This document shows positions 19,960-32,232 of a DNA stretch of 64,000 nt, piece by piece. Below the pieces are notes generated by a model. It made no database searches and was not told the origin of the DNA. It saw nothing but the letters and a program-made list of their open reading frames with translations. This DNA is from Omphalotus guepiniiformis (Eukaryota > Basidiomycota > Agaricomycetes > Agaricales > Omphalotaceae), in contig JAQOOI010000079.1 of assembly GCA_028554645.1 (NCBI GenBank), positions 62,001 through 126,000 on the forward strand, in the 5' to 3' direction. The position numbers were made by a program, and so were the translations under genes. How positions within the stretch are numbered: the stretch's first letter is position 1; each line of letters begins with the position of its first letter.

Positions 19960-22900
19960 CCTCAGCCGCTGAAATTGACAACATTGTGTACATCATTATG
20001 ACGCGAAGGAACTGAATAAGACATCTAGGCAACCAGGATTGTGTGGACCTTTTCTGTAGCCAATATTCACCCGTAGCTTTCTGCAACGTTGAATCGCTAT
20101 CAAGCCAAGAATTCTTGGTCCTATATGGAGATTCAATAGAAAGTTCAACATGAGGTTGTTTAAAGACAGACCTTATTCTGAGGCAATACGTGAATGGTGT
20201 TAGGGATAAGGGGCGTGGAGAATACTGAATGCGCAAAGTGTCCTCGTACGAGCTCAAGGGGCATGAGCTCTGAAGAACCTTTTTCATTGTAATACAAGCG
20301 ACCGCCTGCGAATCCGAAGTGACGATAAGGGTCATCTATCGCATCAGAGTCGAAGAGGACTTTGTACTTCTTGACTTCCACAAAAGTCTTTGTAATGACC
20401 TTGCCTTCTAAGCACTCCCAGTGCGCAGTAAAGATGCGCTGAATGCTGCCCGGGGACCACCCAGAAAGCTCATTGTCGCTCTCGAGAACGACCTGGGCAT
20501 CGGCAAAGGCGCGTTTCTCGCCTGAGAAAGTGAGGTCGAGCCGCTGCACTTTCTCGCGAATGAGAACGCGCCGGGGCACAGGGCTTCGTGATCCAGAATG
20601 CCTGTTAATCCAGCTTTGTAAAGCTTGATGACTGCTGTTGTCCAATAACGCCAAATCGGAGCGGTTCCAATCAACTTGTTCTTCGACTTGCTCGAAAAAT
20701 TCATCAAATGCAAGAGCATCCCCTAATCGGGTTCCCCGAATATCGGAATTGAAGACTTTATCGAACAGGGGAACAAAAGGTTGGAGGCCAACCGGAAGAC
20801 AGTTTTGCTGAAAGACATAGCGTAATTTCTGCTTTGCGCAAAAACGTTGAAAGAGTGTCTTTTCCATGTCACCTAATAAGCGAGCACTGAGCTTCCAGAC
20901 ACAAGTAATGAATTGCCGGGGACAAACCTATCCTGCTGTTGTGTGGGATCTTCTGGAGAGTATAGTTGTACCGTTCAAATGCGAAACATCTCCAGCTGTG
21001 AACAGGACCGAACTGCCTTAATAGTGAGCCGAAATGAAGGGACATATGTTGGTATGGTGTGATATTGGTATGAGGGTACAGCTGGCGTAGGCCATTGAGG
21101 TAAATGCGAATATGTTGTTCGTATTGCTGTATTCTTGTTTCAGTCATGATGCGCATGCTAGCTAAGCGGACTGCGGCCACAAGGTGCATAAAATTTACGA
21201 GCATTGCATGCTCTCTTGAAGTAGACGGTTTAGTTCCCCATACTCGAATTAAGGTGATTGGCAAATTGATCGAGCAAAAGGAGCGCCATTGATCTGCACT
21301 TAGTTTCCCTCGTTCTGCCTCTCCTGGGTGACTGGGAGCGCGGGCAGCCCAAGATGGCAAACGAAGGACGGCCATATCCTTGCGTACTTCCGCTAGCATA
21401 GCTTTACCAAGCACAGCCGTCTTCTTACGCTTACCAGACTTAGTTTTAGATTCTGATTTCCTAAGGAGTTTGTCCCGTTCATCGGTGATGTTAAGCGTTC
21501 TGCGCTAGATGGAGAGCTCAACTGTGTTACTCATGCTGCAAAGGTCGCCATTGACTCACATGATCATGAATGAAAGCTCTCATTGCAAGAGCTGTTGTTG
21601 GTACGCCTGGAACCACCGCTATATTGCTATCAGCGCCGACCATCTCCTCATCGGTTTCAGCTGAAGAAGAGGTGTGTATGCTTGACATATCACTGTCATC
21701 TTCAGACTCGAAATTCCAAGACCTCCCTTGTGGACCATTCTCGTGTTGGGTATGACCATGTTCTATGGCGGAAGGCGGGAAAGGTGTCGAAAGAGGGTGC
21801 GGCTTTCTCCTAGCTAACATGGCGGCCAGGAAGAAGCAAGTGCCACGCAGCTTCGCCCAGTGCAATCGATCAATCGTGGATTTAGGAAATTGCTCAATAA
21901 TATGTTGATAATCATCATCAGTGAGGGGTTGATTTGTCGTACTTGCTGCGGGGTGACCTTCCACTGCAAGACTTTCATGTCTGTCTTGTCTGGACTTTCT
22001 CTTGAGAATTTGCAAGCTAAGTTGATCTGCTCCTTGAGACCAATGAATGGACGTACCAAATTGATGAGGCTGTCGATGAGGAGATTTTTAGCCTTGGATG
22101 GCTTGTTGTTTGCGCCAAACGCTGTGACTTCCTGCTCTTGGGCAAGTTGCAGAATAACAGAAGGGCTAAATTTCTTCAAAGCTGACTTGGTTGCCCCCGC
22201 ATGATATTCACGGCGCACGCGGGCAAGCTGCTCTGCTGCTGACAGCTCAGGTTCGGCTATACCTTCCATGAGCTCGTCCTCATCTGACACATCCGGTTCA
22301 TCTTGACCACTTTGGCGGAAGTGGAGTGGTTTCTGATCATGAGTGAACCACTTCTTTTCGACGCGCTGTAAAATGCATCTAAATCAAAATGTGTATGCAG
22401 AAGAAAAGAAAAATTGTGGCTCACAAAGTCCATCAAGGCAGCTAGAATTGATTTCTTTTTGCCTCGGTATTCTAAATCCTGCTCAAAGGCCAGGTATCGC
22501 ATGACTACTGTAGAAAGCTTCTTGAGTTCCGACGCAGAGCCAAATTGAAGAACCCTTCGACCAGTCAGCTTTTGCTCCTCTGTTGGTTCCTCTATTTCCC
22601 ATAATCCATTTCCGTCCTCTAATCTGACATTCATCCCCCAGATCTCTCTACAGTGACGCTGGAATATCCTGAGATAGAAACAGTGCATGCTGTCAATGAC
22701 AGTGCTTTTGATAGGGTCCCAATACGGCAAACGCAATAATTTGGACCAGCGCACACCGTTTTTCTTATACAATTCATTTCGCTTTTCCTCGGTAGAGGCT
22801 TCAAGCCAGGCATTTGCCATTCGACGATGATCGTCTACATCACGAGAAACAAAGCCGGTGTCATCAAGGACATTCAGGTCATCATGAGTACACATTGAAC

Positions 22901-24732
22901 ATGGCTTGTCAGCGCTGGCAAAATGAGAGAATCCAGCCAGAAGTCGGGCAGCGGGCATGTCACATACCAGAGCAATAAGGGCTGCTCTGACAGGTCGACC
23001 ACGGCAATGGCGAGAGGTCTTGTTAACGAAAATGCCCGGTTCCCACAAAACACAGAGGTCGTCAACGAGTGGTCGCAGAATGTAATTGATCTGGTGAAAC
23101 GAAGGTTCTTTCGGACCAGGTATGACGCCAACAAGGAACATGTTCTCGATCTTGAAGCGCAAAGAAGGTGGGAGATTCAGGCAGACAAGATAGATGCCAC
23201 CAACGCTGACTTTTTTTCCGGAGATGCGATTACCATATGGATTGAATGAATCAGCATTCAATGTGAAAATCAATCGACCTTCATTATCACTCGGCAGCAT
23301 GAATGGCTTCCCGTCAGGACCCATGAATTCACGGAGGACCTGTGCATTCCATATGTCCTCCACCACACCATCAGACCGTGTTCTTATGTCAAAAGTCCGG
23401 TCCAAGAACGGCTCTATTTCTTTCCGGCTGTACATCCAGCTTATCCATTGCTTCAACTCATTGTAGCGAAACGTACGAACAGGGTTTTTCCGCTCGCGAG
23501 GTCCGGGGGGCTGGGATGGTCTGAGTCGTCTGTGACAGGGTGCACTTTCTGGCGCAGCCTTGTTGACACAAAACTCAGGATAAGTAGCCATGTCATATAG
23601 ATGGAAACATTTAGGACAACATGCAAATTCTCGAGCGCTAGTATCCAAGTCCAATCTGTCAACGACGGCTCGCATGTCTGAGGGCACATGCGTGTTCAAA
23701 TCGTCCACATTGATGCCAAACAGAGCACCAATCATCTGCAGCCCACCGAGGACGAATTTCATCCCATCTAATGAGACATCACAGAAAAAGTGAATGACAG
23801 AGGACAAAAGCCAAATAGCCAGAAATGTTTGCTGACGCGGCTCGAAATCAGCAAATGACAATGCTATATAAAGAAAAGGTAAATTTCTATGCATGTGCAA
23901 TACAACTAGCCTTACCTGTTGATCTAATGCGTTCCTGATTCCGTTGGCCAATGTCCCACTGCCTACGCCATTCGTCTCTGAGTCCCAGGCGTGTATTTTC
24001 CAATTCCTGGGTAAGCATTTGCTGTACACTCTTTGAAAGCATTCGCAAGCGAGAAGATAGTCGCAACGTAGACTTCTTCGATAACCTTGTAACATATGAT
24101 TGACAGCGTTCAAGCCATTCAATGTGGCCCAAAACGAACGAATTGTCTGCGTCCGAAGGAACGAGAAGGGGATCATCAGGATGCTCTCCCAAGCTCGACA
24201 CCGAGGTAGGTTCCAACTGAAAACGAACTCGTGTGAAGTCCAGAAACTCTGCTTCTTTCACATGATTCAGCTGGTCACGGATGTGTTGAAGCTTGGTTAT
24301 GTCATAAGGAGAGTCGTCTTCACGAATTGAGTCGTCATCACTGTCATCGGGCGAAGAGCGAGCTGACGAAGCTGACGAAGCCGCAGGTCGATCCTGAGAA
24401 CCATCAGGAGAAGGAGAAGAGCGAGCTGAGGATAATGTGGCTTGTGGGTTGTAAATCGTTGAAATCGGTATCGATGCCGACGGTGCTTGTGGTATGTTGA
24501 TTTCCGGAGGTGGAAGATCATTGACGCAGGTCGTATGAATCATGGTTTGAGCAAGGCGCTGGTGCGCCTTATACTCAGCGCGACTATTGAAAATTTTCCC
24601 TTGAACAACACCCTCTGGGGTTGGGACGATCCCTTTATCGTTACAGAGAAAACATTGACAAAGAAAATAGGGAGTAGATCGTGGGCTTATTCGTTGCCCC
24701 GCAGGATCGCCGTGTCGGAGATATGGTTTCAT
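19960..24732 (-). CDS. tnp2-family transposase (CACTA/EnSpm-like), apparently intact
   Basis: The N-terminus at 24732 has a CQCFLCNDKG cysteine motif, then a long Ser/Asp-rich linker. A phase-1 intron near 23910 leads to ALSFADFEPRQQTFLAIWLL. The core carries GRLIFTLNADSFNPYGN, VSVGGIYLVCLNLPPSLRFK, the PxLLAGF-type block (ARLLAGFSHFAS, SADKPCSMC) and STVIDSMHCFYLRIFQ. After an intron near 22430 come WFTHDQKPLHFRQ and a KFSPSVIL helix region. Later exons hold VLRLPSWAARAP, NITPYQHMSLHFG and GPVHSWRCFAFERYN. The last part (20867-20160) ends with LMPLELVRGHFAHSVF. This order is that of basidiomycete tnp2 proteins. I saw no stop or frameshift in the parts I could join, though one junction near 22050 was not resolved and the last exon end is approximate. 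Terminal inverted repeats were not found. Confidence 0.85.
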
Positions 24733-25886
24733 TAGTTCGAGTTGCTCAAGTTGCAGTGGTTGTGCTCGGGAGATGACAGGAGCGTGGGAACGGGATGCGA
24801 TTCCTAAAGCGGATGGTGGCCTGGCACCTGCTGGCGCAGTGCTTCCAAAATAAACATTAATAGAGCGTCAGAGTAGGCCCTGAACCAGCCCTAGCCATAC
24901 GAAATCTTTTCTACAATAGAGTTATTCAGCGACGATATCTCCCTGGCCCCAAACTCGCTTAGTTTTGGCCTCATCCTGTGATAGCTGTGGTGCTGAGAAA
25001 ACCTATCAGCCTCTAGATTTCAAGTCATGTGATCGTGAAAATTCACAAGAAGATGACGTGCGCAGAATTACGCAAGAAGTAAGCATGTATGAGTAAAAGT
25101 TACTACTTATTGTGCAGTTCCAACGACTTCTCTAAGCTTTACTTCTATTCAGCCTGGTATACTCTGCACTAGCATCTCCTTGGTCTGCTCTTGAAGCTTG
25201 AAGGTCCGAAAGTGACTTGAACTCCTCGTTTTGCGTTTCTTTCGCTCTCGGCTCAGCTATCAAACATGCAGTTAGTCCCCGCCCAGATCTCGGGTGAGCT
25301 TGGACCTGGCTTGGACTTCATCGCGACGCGAGAAAGAAAATTCGGTTTGTATCTGTTTCGTCGATGTCGATCTATCATTCACGGACTTCTGTGCAGGTTC
25401 TTCATCTGGGTTGCCAGAGACAACGCCTTTTCCACTTTCAGCCTCTATAACTTTTGCGGGGTCTTCAATATACAGTATGCAGCAAGGTGCCGGATTACGC
25501 AAGATAGTCCGTTGCTAACTAGTGAAAACCGAGTATTAAATCAGACTACGACACGCGCCCACCCGAGCTGCTGATAAAGAAGCATATGACGGAGTTAACC
25601 AGTTAGCACAACATTGAACAAGCGCATGAATATGATGTCCCTGCCTCCGAATGGCAACGGTAAATTGCTAGTACATAGCTACTTCAAGTTAGTATCTAAT
25701 ATTTAGTCCTCGGGACTACTACGGTTTTACTTGATTCCTGGCCTCAAACCTCAGGCCTCAGCGCTCAGCGCTCAGCCTCAGTCACAGACTCGGACTTTGA
25801 GAAATGCACACGCTCAACAGGGACTCGACTCGGACTGCCTCATCCAATGCTCCCTACAAGAGTTATGCTGCTTAAGATAAACATCA
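24733..25886. other. Intergenic, possible minus-strand exon only
   Basis: An open minus-strand stretch at 25502-25272 encodes a hydrophilic peptide (AKVIEAESGKGVVSGNPDEE) but no joining exons were found. A short CAGCGCTCAG repeat lies near 25760-25780. The tnp2 element's outer terminus should lie here but no CACTA-type end was recognised. Confidence 0.3.
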
Positions 25887-26260
25887 TTAGCACCAAACAG
25901 TAAACTTATCCCCTGTAATACGAACATACGCACCTAGAGCCAGACGTTCGAAAAGTACACCGAGTTCCGGGATCAATGAGAATGTTAAGCCGATTATATT
26001 CATACTAAAATTGGGGGCAATGATGAGCTTGAAGTCATGGTAGTGACTTGAAAACAATACCTCTCCGGGTGTCAATGTACAGCAAACGGAGACAGTTTCG
26101 GTAAGAAACTGTAATTCGTTAAACTGCACGCTTTCCATCGATAATGTAGAGGGCCTAAAGGGCTCCGTATTGATGGGCGAACTGAGAGTGGCGTGCGTGA
26201 TATGAAGGAAATGCGGCGTCATGATGAATTCAGGTTTGCCTGGAAATATAGTGAGAGACC
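25870..26260 (-). pseudogene. Nucleoplasmin-like (FKBP39 N-terminal type) domain, degraded or partial
   Basis: After an acceptor (ATTTCCAG near 26250) the minus strand reads GKPEFIMTPHFLHITHATLS, then TETVSVCCTLTPGE, and after a probable second intron YEYNRLNILIDPGTRCTFRT. This is the spacing of the nucleoplasmin-like domain in fungal FKBP39-type proteins (PGKP...L.ITNA, ...L.PGK, ...L.L.L..G....F...G). The expected first exon (start Met plus FW) was not found and the end runs into a stop after CVCSYYRG, so the gene is either incomplete or I have missed exons. A clearer member lies at 58169-59205. Confidence 0.45.
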
Positions 26261-26625
26261 TTCAAAGTTGGGAATAACTGAGTATCGAGTATATATTGGT
26301 CAATACATGTCAAATGACAGACGACTGACCAGAATTTCATTGTATGCGATAAGCTTAGCCAGAGCTTAGCTTTGCAGCTGTGAGCACTGAGCAGACCAGG
26401 AGCAGACTCTTAGTCTAGTGTACGCCGCATAAGTACTGATCGATATGAGGCTTCGGATCGTGCGGTCTGATTGTAAATAAGACCCCTTTGTCGATCGTCA
26501 GTTTTCAACGAGTTTCTTTGTGGAGTGCCACTGATAATGGTTGTCGTTTGGGCCTTATATTACTGTGCATTTTGTATACAAATCCAGTCTACCGTTCTAC
26601 CTTCTGAGCGAACCAAGCGATAAAA

Positions 26626-28206
26626 ATGCGAAGAGGTGTGTTTATTTCGTCGAGAATGCGTTCTCCCCGTACTCCACTGCGAACTCCACGGCGAACTCTT
26701 CAAACTCTTCAAACTCCCCAGACTTCCCAAACTCTCCAAACTCCCCAATCTCTCCAAACTCCCCAAACTCTCCAAACTCCCCAAACTTCCCAAACTCCCC
26801 AAACTCTCCAAACTCCCCAAACTCTCCAAACTCCCCAAAATATCCAAACTACCCAAACTTCCCAAACTCCCCAAATTTCCCAAACTACCAAAACTTCCCA
26901 TATTGCAGCGCATCCATCTACCTCTGTTGCTTTCAAATTTGCCAGTAGCCCAACAGCCGAGTGGCTTCATATAACACTGTCATACGTATGGCTTGGTGGA
27001 AGATTTGTGCTTGATGTCTTCTATGGTAGCCTCCTCCTACTACGCCCTGTCTTCTCGCTGGCTATCGCCCTTCTTGCAATCATTTGTATCATCGCGGTCG
27101 TCATCAAGTGTGCTGCTGCATTGATTTCTGCAAACTTCATATCAATTATTGCACCGATTTGTGAAGTTCCAGGCATGAGGGACTTGGGAGTGTGCGATTC
27201 AAGGCGCATTCATAACACCAGTGTGCCCCAATTGCAACCTGAATGGGCTCCCTATTTGCAGATCATGGATCCCAAGAGCGTCAACAATCTTTTAGACAAT
27301 TTGGCAAGCGGGTCGGTGATGGCATTAGATATGAAGAGAGCAGAAGCAGTGGCATCGGACTTAGTCTCGTTGGTTCGACATAGCGAGTTGCTTCGCAAAG
27401 ACGATATAGGTGCGAACTCACGGTACCTCTTCCAGGATGATAGTAATCCTCCTTTAGTACTGCTCCTCTCAGATTTTATTGAAGAAGCTCGCAGGAGCGG
27501 GCGCGAATTACAGCGATTAGGGTCAGAGGCTGAGGGTGCAATAACCTTGTACGTATGATTATATCTTCTCCCAAGCCCATTTCCGCAACAGATACGCAGG
27601 ATCCTATCGGAGTGCATTTCGTATCCCATTGGAGGAACGCGACGAGGCATTCAGTCCTGGCTTTCAAATCATTTGTTACAAAGGGTTGACGACAGTTCTA
27701 TCAAAATGTTTGCTGAAATCATGAATCGACTTCAAACAGTGTTTGTGCCCCTACTATCTGACGCCGAGGCGCTGCTTAGCAAAATTGAGAAGCTCGAACA
27801 CAAGTTAACACTTCTGTATGATCTTCTGGCTTTGGAAGACTACACTGTTTCTGCTGCAAAATCAGAACTTAGTGTTCACCTCTGGACGAAGCTAGGTGGA
27901 AACAAGCACCAATTATTGAGGTATAAAAGCCGGCTGGAATTATTATCGGGGCTAGCAGAGTATCGCAGACAAGCTCTGGTCCGTGTTGTGCTGGTGCTGC
28001 AGACTTTGCGAGCATTCAGTGAAGACATGAGGGTCTTGAAGAGATCGGCTACGGACCTGCAGTTAAGGAAGCATATCTCTGGTGCTGCCCATATGCGGAG
28101 TATTTGGATGGGGTTGTTGAATTTGAGAGTTGGCGCGCGCGCGAAAGATCTAGAACAGGAAACTGATTGGAGGGTCCGCAGCGCCAAGCTGGTGTTGGAT
28201 ATGTAG
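26626..28206 (+). CDS. Membrane/coiled-coil family A, copy 2
   Basis: From 26626 the frame passes through a minisatellite encoding QTPQTLQTPQ-type repeats, then about 50 hydrophobic residues forming two membrane segments (FVLDVFYGSLLLLRPVFSLA and IALLAIICIIAVVIKCAAAL). A helical region follows (VNNLLDNLASGSVMALDMKR, then LLLSDFIEEARRSGRELQRL). A short intron near 27553-27591 joins to ILSECISYPIGGTRRG and the C-terminal bundle with LWTKLGG and EYRRQALVRVVLVLQTLRAF, ending in LVLDM-stop at 28206. Paralogue of 9333-10513. Predicted membrane-anchored coiled-coil protein; family unknown to me. The exact start is uncertain because the minisatellite is open in every plus frame. Confidence 0.6.
26675..26900 (+). 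repeat. 9-bp minisatellite (CCAAACTCC-type), multi-frame open
   Basis: About 25 imperfect copies of a 9-bp unit related to CCAAACTCC/CCAAACTCT. Because the unit is three codons long and stop-free, all three plus frames stay open (NSPNSP, QTPQTL, KLPKLS), as do minus frames (GSLGSL, VWGVWR). Confidence 0.9.
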
Positions 28207-29377
28207 GACGGGCGTAGGGAGGCGTAGGAGTTTCTTTATGGCTTAACCTTTTTTTTCCTTCTTGCGTAAGATATATTCTTGTATTTTTCATGTACACGAC
28301 TGCATGCCAGCTGCTAGATGCAAATAACATGCAAAGTAAAATCATACGAAAATCCATGACTTGCAAAACGAATGATCTCGTGGACGGAGTCGCGGAAAGG
28401 TGTCCACTGCTGATTACATAATAATAAATCGCACATTTCTTGCACACATTCAAGTACTCAGTCACTCAAGCTCAAGCCTCCAGACACTTGTTAGCAGTCA
28501 TCTTACTTCTATCTTATCGCACTTGTACTTCAGGATGTACAAATGATATCAAGACACGAACTTCGCCCAATTGCTCTGACTGCTCAGCCGCAGGACAGCT
28601 CTCAGCTCTATCTCAGGATCAGTTCTTAGGTGGGATCCCGCCCACCCTCGCAGCTGACCGCGCATGGAGTCTTCCCGAAGCCCACGGGGCCCCAAGGTCT
28701 GCCGACCTTTGCCCACCTCATGCGTCTCACTCAGACTCACTGACAGAATTACTCGGACATTTTTCCTTCATACAGGCCTCTGAAGACCTGTCTCAGACCA
28801 AGCTTGAATCGGAAACCTCGGAGAAATCGCCAACGGTGTCGATCATTGATTGTATCATGTTTCCTCAGTCCCCATTGCTTTAGCAGGGCAGTGAACCCAT
28901 CCGCAAATGCTTTACACGCAAAATTCATCCTAATCCCTGTGCGCAAGCCTGCTGAGGTGCATGCCAGAGCCACATTAAACTGTGTCGCACTTTGGCAGGT
29001 TCGCATTAGTGTTTCCACTTATTATTACTTGGTCTCATCACCGTTGAGGCGACAAAATGGATTGCTTAGCTTTAGCAGCCCCTTATGGGGCGGAGCGGTT
29101 GGAAGCGACCCTTACAATCACGAAGAGATGTGCATGGGAGCTGAGCTAGATTGCAGCCGCGACTTTAGCAAGATGTACGCGGCGATGTACTCGACCAACG
29201 TCTGAAAAATGAACAAGTGCCACTTTTTTACCCCGACAGTGACCGGCAGGATTCACGTCACGCGATCTGTCGCTCCGTGATAAGATTACAGCAATTCTAT
29301 CAGTTCCGGAGCTCGAAATACAGACAAAGGACAAAGGGCAGGTTTGCATAGATTTTCTCTCTCAACACCTAGCCAGG
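28207..29377. other. Intergenic, no gene seen
   Basis: Open stretches on both strands (28440-28883 plus, 29018-28749 minus) lack consistent splice sites or recognisable motifs. The last 150 bp probably hold the MYND gene promoter. Confidence 0.35.
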
Positions 29378-31416
29378 ATGACTTCCATGGTAAGTGCACT
29401 CGTCTGTTCACGCTCTCTGATAGCTGATATTCGTGCACGAAAGTCGGCTCTGTTGAACTCTCTTTATGAACAAGTAGCTAAACCACCTTCAGCGATTGTC
29501 CTGGACGATATACACAATCGCCAAGATATTCAACATTCCCTCGAGTTCTTCCAATATTTTGCTCAGAATGTGAGGCAGATTTGTCCGCTTAAAAGGTACT
29601 GTGTCTTTAGCAGACTGCTCGGATGTGCACGCTTGACGATTCATTGACCTGTGTCTCGAAGGTTCAAATCTGTTGAGGGTCATTGGGAATCGTTATGGGG
29701 ATGGATGAGCTGTTTCCTGCAAACCTATGATGTTTTTCGACAATCTGGGACGACTGTCATGGAAAGGACGGCATGCAACAGCTTCACTCTACCAGTTCTG
29801 GTGATTCTCAGGTCTTTCATATCCTCCGACTTGCAAAGCCGTCGTATTTTTTTACGTCGTCTGTCCGACTCTCCAGGGTTCGACACTCTAGTTGGCCGGG
29901 TATGGGCTGTAAATGTCCAAGAGAGACAATCTGAAGAAGCGGAACGCGCCCTACTCGCGTTCCTGGAGGCTTTCTTGTGTGCTGCGTATGATACAGGACT
30001 GTATGACATCACGGAACGACTCTGTCGCGCTATGATGGCTGCCTGCTTGAGTGGAACTGCTGGGCTTGACTTCCTGACTCTGTGGGCGAGAGCTACAACG
30101 GATCTACGAGGACAAGGGTCTATTCATCAAAGGCGCAACTTCCTTCTGGTCACTTTCATAAACATACACCGCCCTTCTCTTGGCTATCACCTCCGACTTT
30201 CGTCTTCAGAGGTACCACTTGACGCTGTGTTGGCCCTTTGGAAAGATCTGCTGAGCGGATCACATTTCGCTCTCTTGGATATTCCTATAGAAAACAAAGG
30301 CGAAGAACAGCATCTCTTGACGACTCTTATCCAGATTGCGCAGTTGTTGGCACTATACGTTTCCGGTGGACAATTATGGCTATCACAGGCGCTCGATAGA
30401 GGCTTTTTGCCTCTGGTCGTGGAGACCATTATTCGCTTGACCTATGGGTGCAGGGAGCGTTTGCCTAGTGTTCATTCAAAGCGGCTGTTAGGCGTATTGG
30501 GCGCCAAATATACCGATATCTTTCAGAACATACTGACGTATACCTGTTGGTATTATGGGGTGTATAGGCGCGTGCGTGATGGGCAAGACAGCATTTTCCT
30601 CATCCAGGGCGACTTTGAGAAGTCTGTATTGGTGATGCAAAGCGCCCAGGATGAGGCACTTCTGGCACTTTGGTCCTCACTGAAGAAGGAGACTCTCGAC
30701 TGCGATTTGTATGACATTCGCAAGGAGAGCAGGGAGAAGACTCTGAAATCGGTTTGTGGCAATTCACAGGTATTTTGTGGCTCAAATCTGATAGTGCCCA
30801 AGCTGATGCCTTTCTTTCAGTGTACAATGAGAATCGGCAGTCACCGTCGGCATCGTTCGCGCCTATGCTCTCGTTGTCTCTCCCCAGCTTATTGCTCCCA
30901 AACTTGCCAGAGCCAAGATTGGTATGCAGGACACAAGGATACATGTCTTGCCCTGGCTGACGCTCGCCAAGGTAAGAGTGGAATCGATTTCGTTCAGGCA
31001 ACTCACCAATAGCCTTTGCAGTGCACTGGACTGAAACATCGGACGATATTCCTGCTGGGCATATGTCTGCGCTCGACAAGGGGTACACCGAACATATCCT
31101 AGTTTCTATGGCAAATTACTTTTTCGGACAAATCAAAACTTTGGTTCAAGAATTGCATGCCGAGGCCGGAGACATCATCTGTATTCACCTCGAGCTACCT
31201 GTTGTTCCTAATAACATCAAGGTTCGAACTCTCGATAATTTGGAGCTACCGTCGATGCAGAGGAGTCTTCTCCAAGATTTACCGGCAAGCGTGTTCATCA
31301 CAGGGAATGTACCCCTTTCTGGGACGGAAGTTATCGGGTTGTGGATTCCGGTGAACACAACAGGAGATGGATATGCAATGATTCATCCCGCCAGGGCGAT
31401 GCTTCTAGCAACTTAG
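29378..31416 (+). CDS. MYND zinc-finger protein
   Basis: Four exons: 29378-29595, 29662-30769, 30821-30971, 31022-31416; phases agree and give 623 residues. A long helical N-terminal region (about 460 residues) of the kind common in agaricomycete MYND proteins is followed by the finger: CGNSQC is completed by splicing intron 2, then LCSRC, YCSQTCQSQDW and GHKDTC, i.e. the C..C/C..C/C...C/H...C ligand pattern. The C-terminal extension starts VHWTETSDDIPAGHM. MYND fingers bind proline-rich peptides; the partner here is unknown. A partial copy with the third intron lies at 17083-17405. Confidence 0.85.
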
Positions 31417-31854
31417 CATGTGAGCCCTTCACAGTGTGGCGAAGCGGTTGGATCTTAAGTATGTCGCGATTACACTTTGACAATGTTTCGCATATGTACT
31501 TCATTCAAGGCAGAGTCCATGTTCCATGGTTGACGGGGATGTACATAGCGCATAAGCACATACATGAAACAATGTACCTTCATTGCATCTTGTATTATGT
31601 ACATAGGGAGAGCTGTCCGCTCATCTCACATGCCGCCAACGCAATCAGTTGAATCTGCAAGAGATAGAAAGATTATTTCAGGGAGCGAAGGCTATCTTAG
31701 GCTGAAACATTAATGTCTTCCAGCACAAACTCTTTAGGGTACTGTATCTTCACTGGGCTGCTCGTAGTGCTGGAATGTCCTGGCATACGACGCGCAAATC
31801 ATACCCTACTCATTTAGATTCAGGACCACATCCTCGGATAGAATCGTTATCGTT

Positions 31855-32175
31855 TTGGATCATAACTTCACCTCATTCTGTGAATCCAAAAGAAATTATC
31901 CTTCAGATTCTGGAAACCCGCGAGATAGGTGCTCCATAAGACACGTTGCTCGCGTCCAGCTCTGGCAATGTGTCAGTTATAGCTCTCGCCTCGACACCGC
32001 TGAGCTCATCACCACCGACTACATTGATAAGCTGATTGTCCAGCTCGCACCGGAGGTCAAGAAGGGCAGCGCTGGAGTAAAGGAGGAGCTTGTCATGATC
32101 AGGATCATTGTGGATTACTTCATGTCGCATATCAGGAAGGACGTGAGTTTCTATGAGCGACTTGGTGCCTTATAA
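31855..32175 (+). CDS. Hypothetical small protein
   Basis: A 106-codon frame with a helical C-terminal half (ITTDYIDKLIVQLAPEVKKG, VMIRIIVDYFMSHIRKD). No family recognised. It converges on the SUN gene's 3' end and could be a last exon of something larger. Confidence 0.3.
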   Translation: MDHNFTSFCESKRNYPSDSGNPRDRCSIRHVARVQLWQCVSYSSRLDTAELITTDYIDKLIVQLAPEVKKGSAGVKEELVMIRIIVDYFMSHIRKDVSFYERLGAL

Positions 32176-32232
32176 CAACGTAATGAATGGATTGGTCGGA
32201 AGTTTACAAAAAGAAATCTTCTTATACTTTAC

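Noticed and set aside
26560..26970. Antisense GSLGSL and VWGVWR repeat proteins
   Set aside because: They are the complement of the 9-bp minisatellite and have no unique coding sequence.
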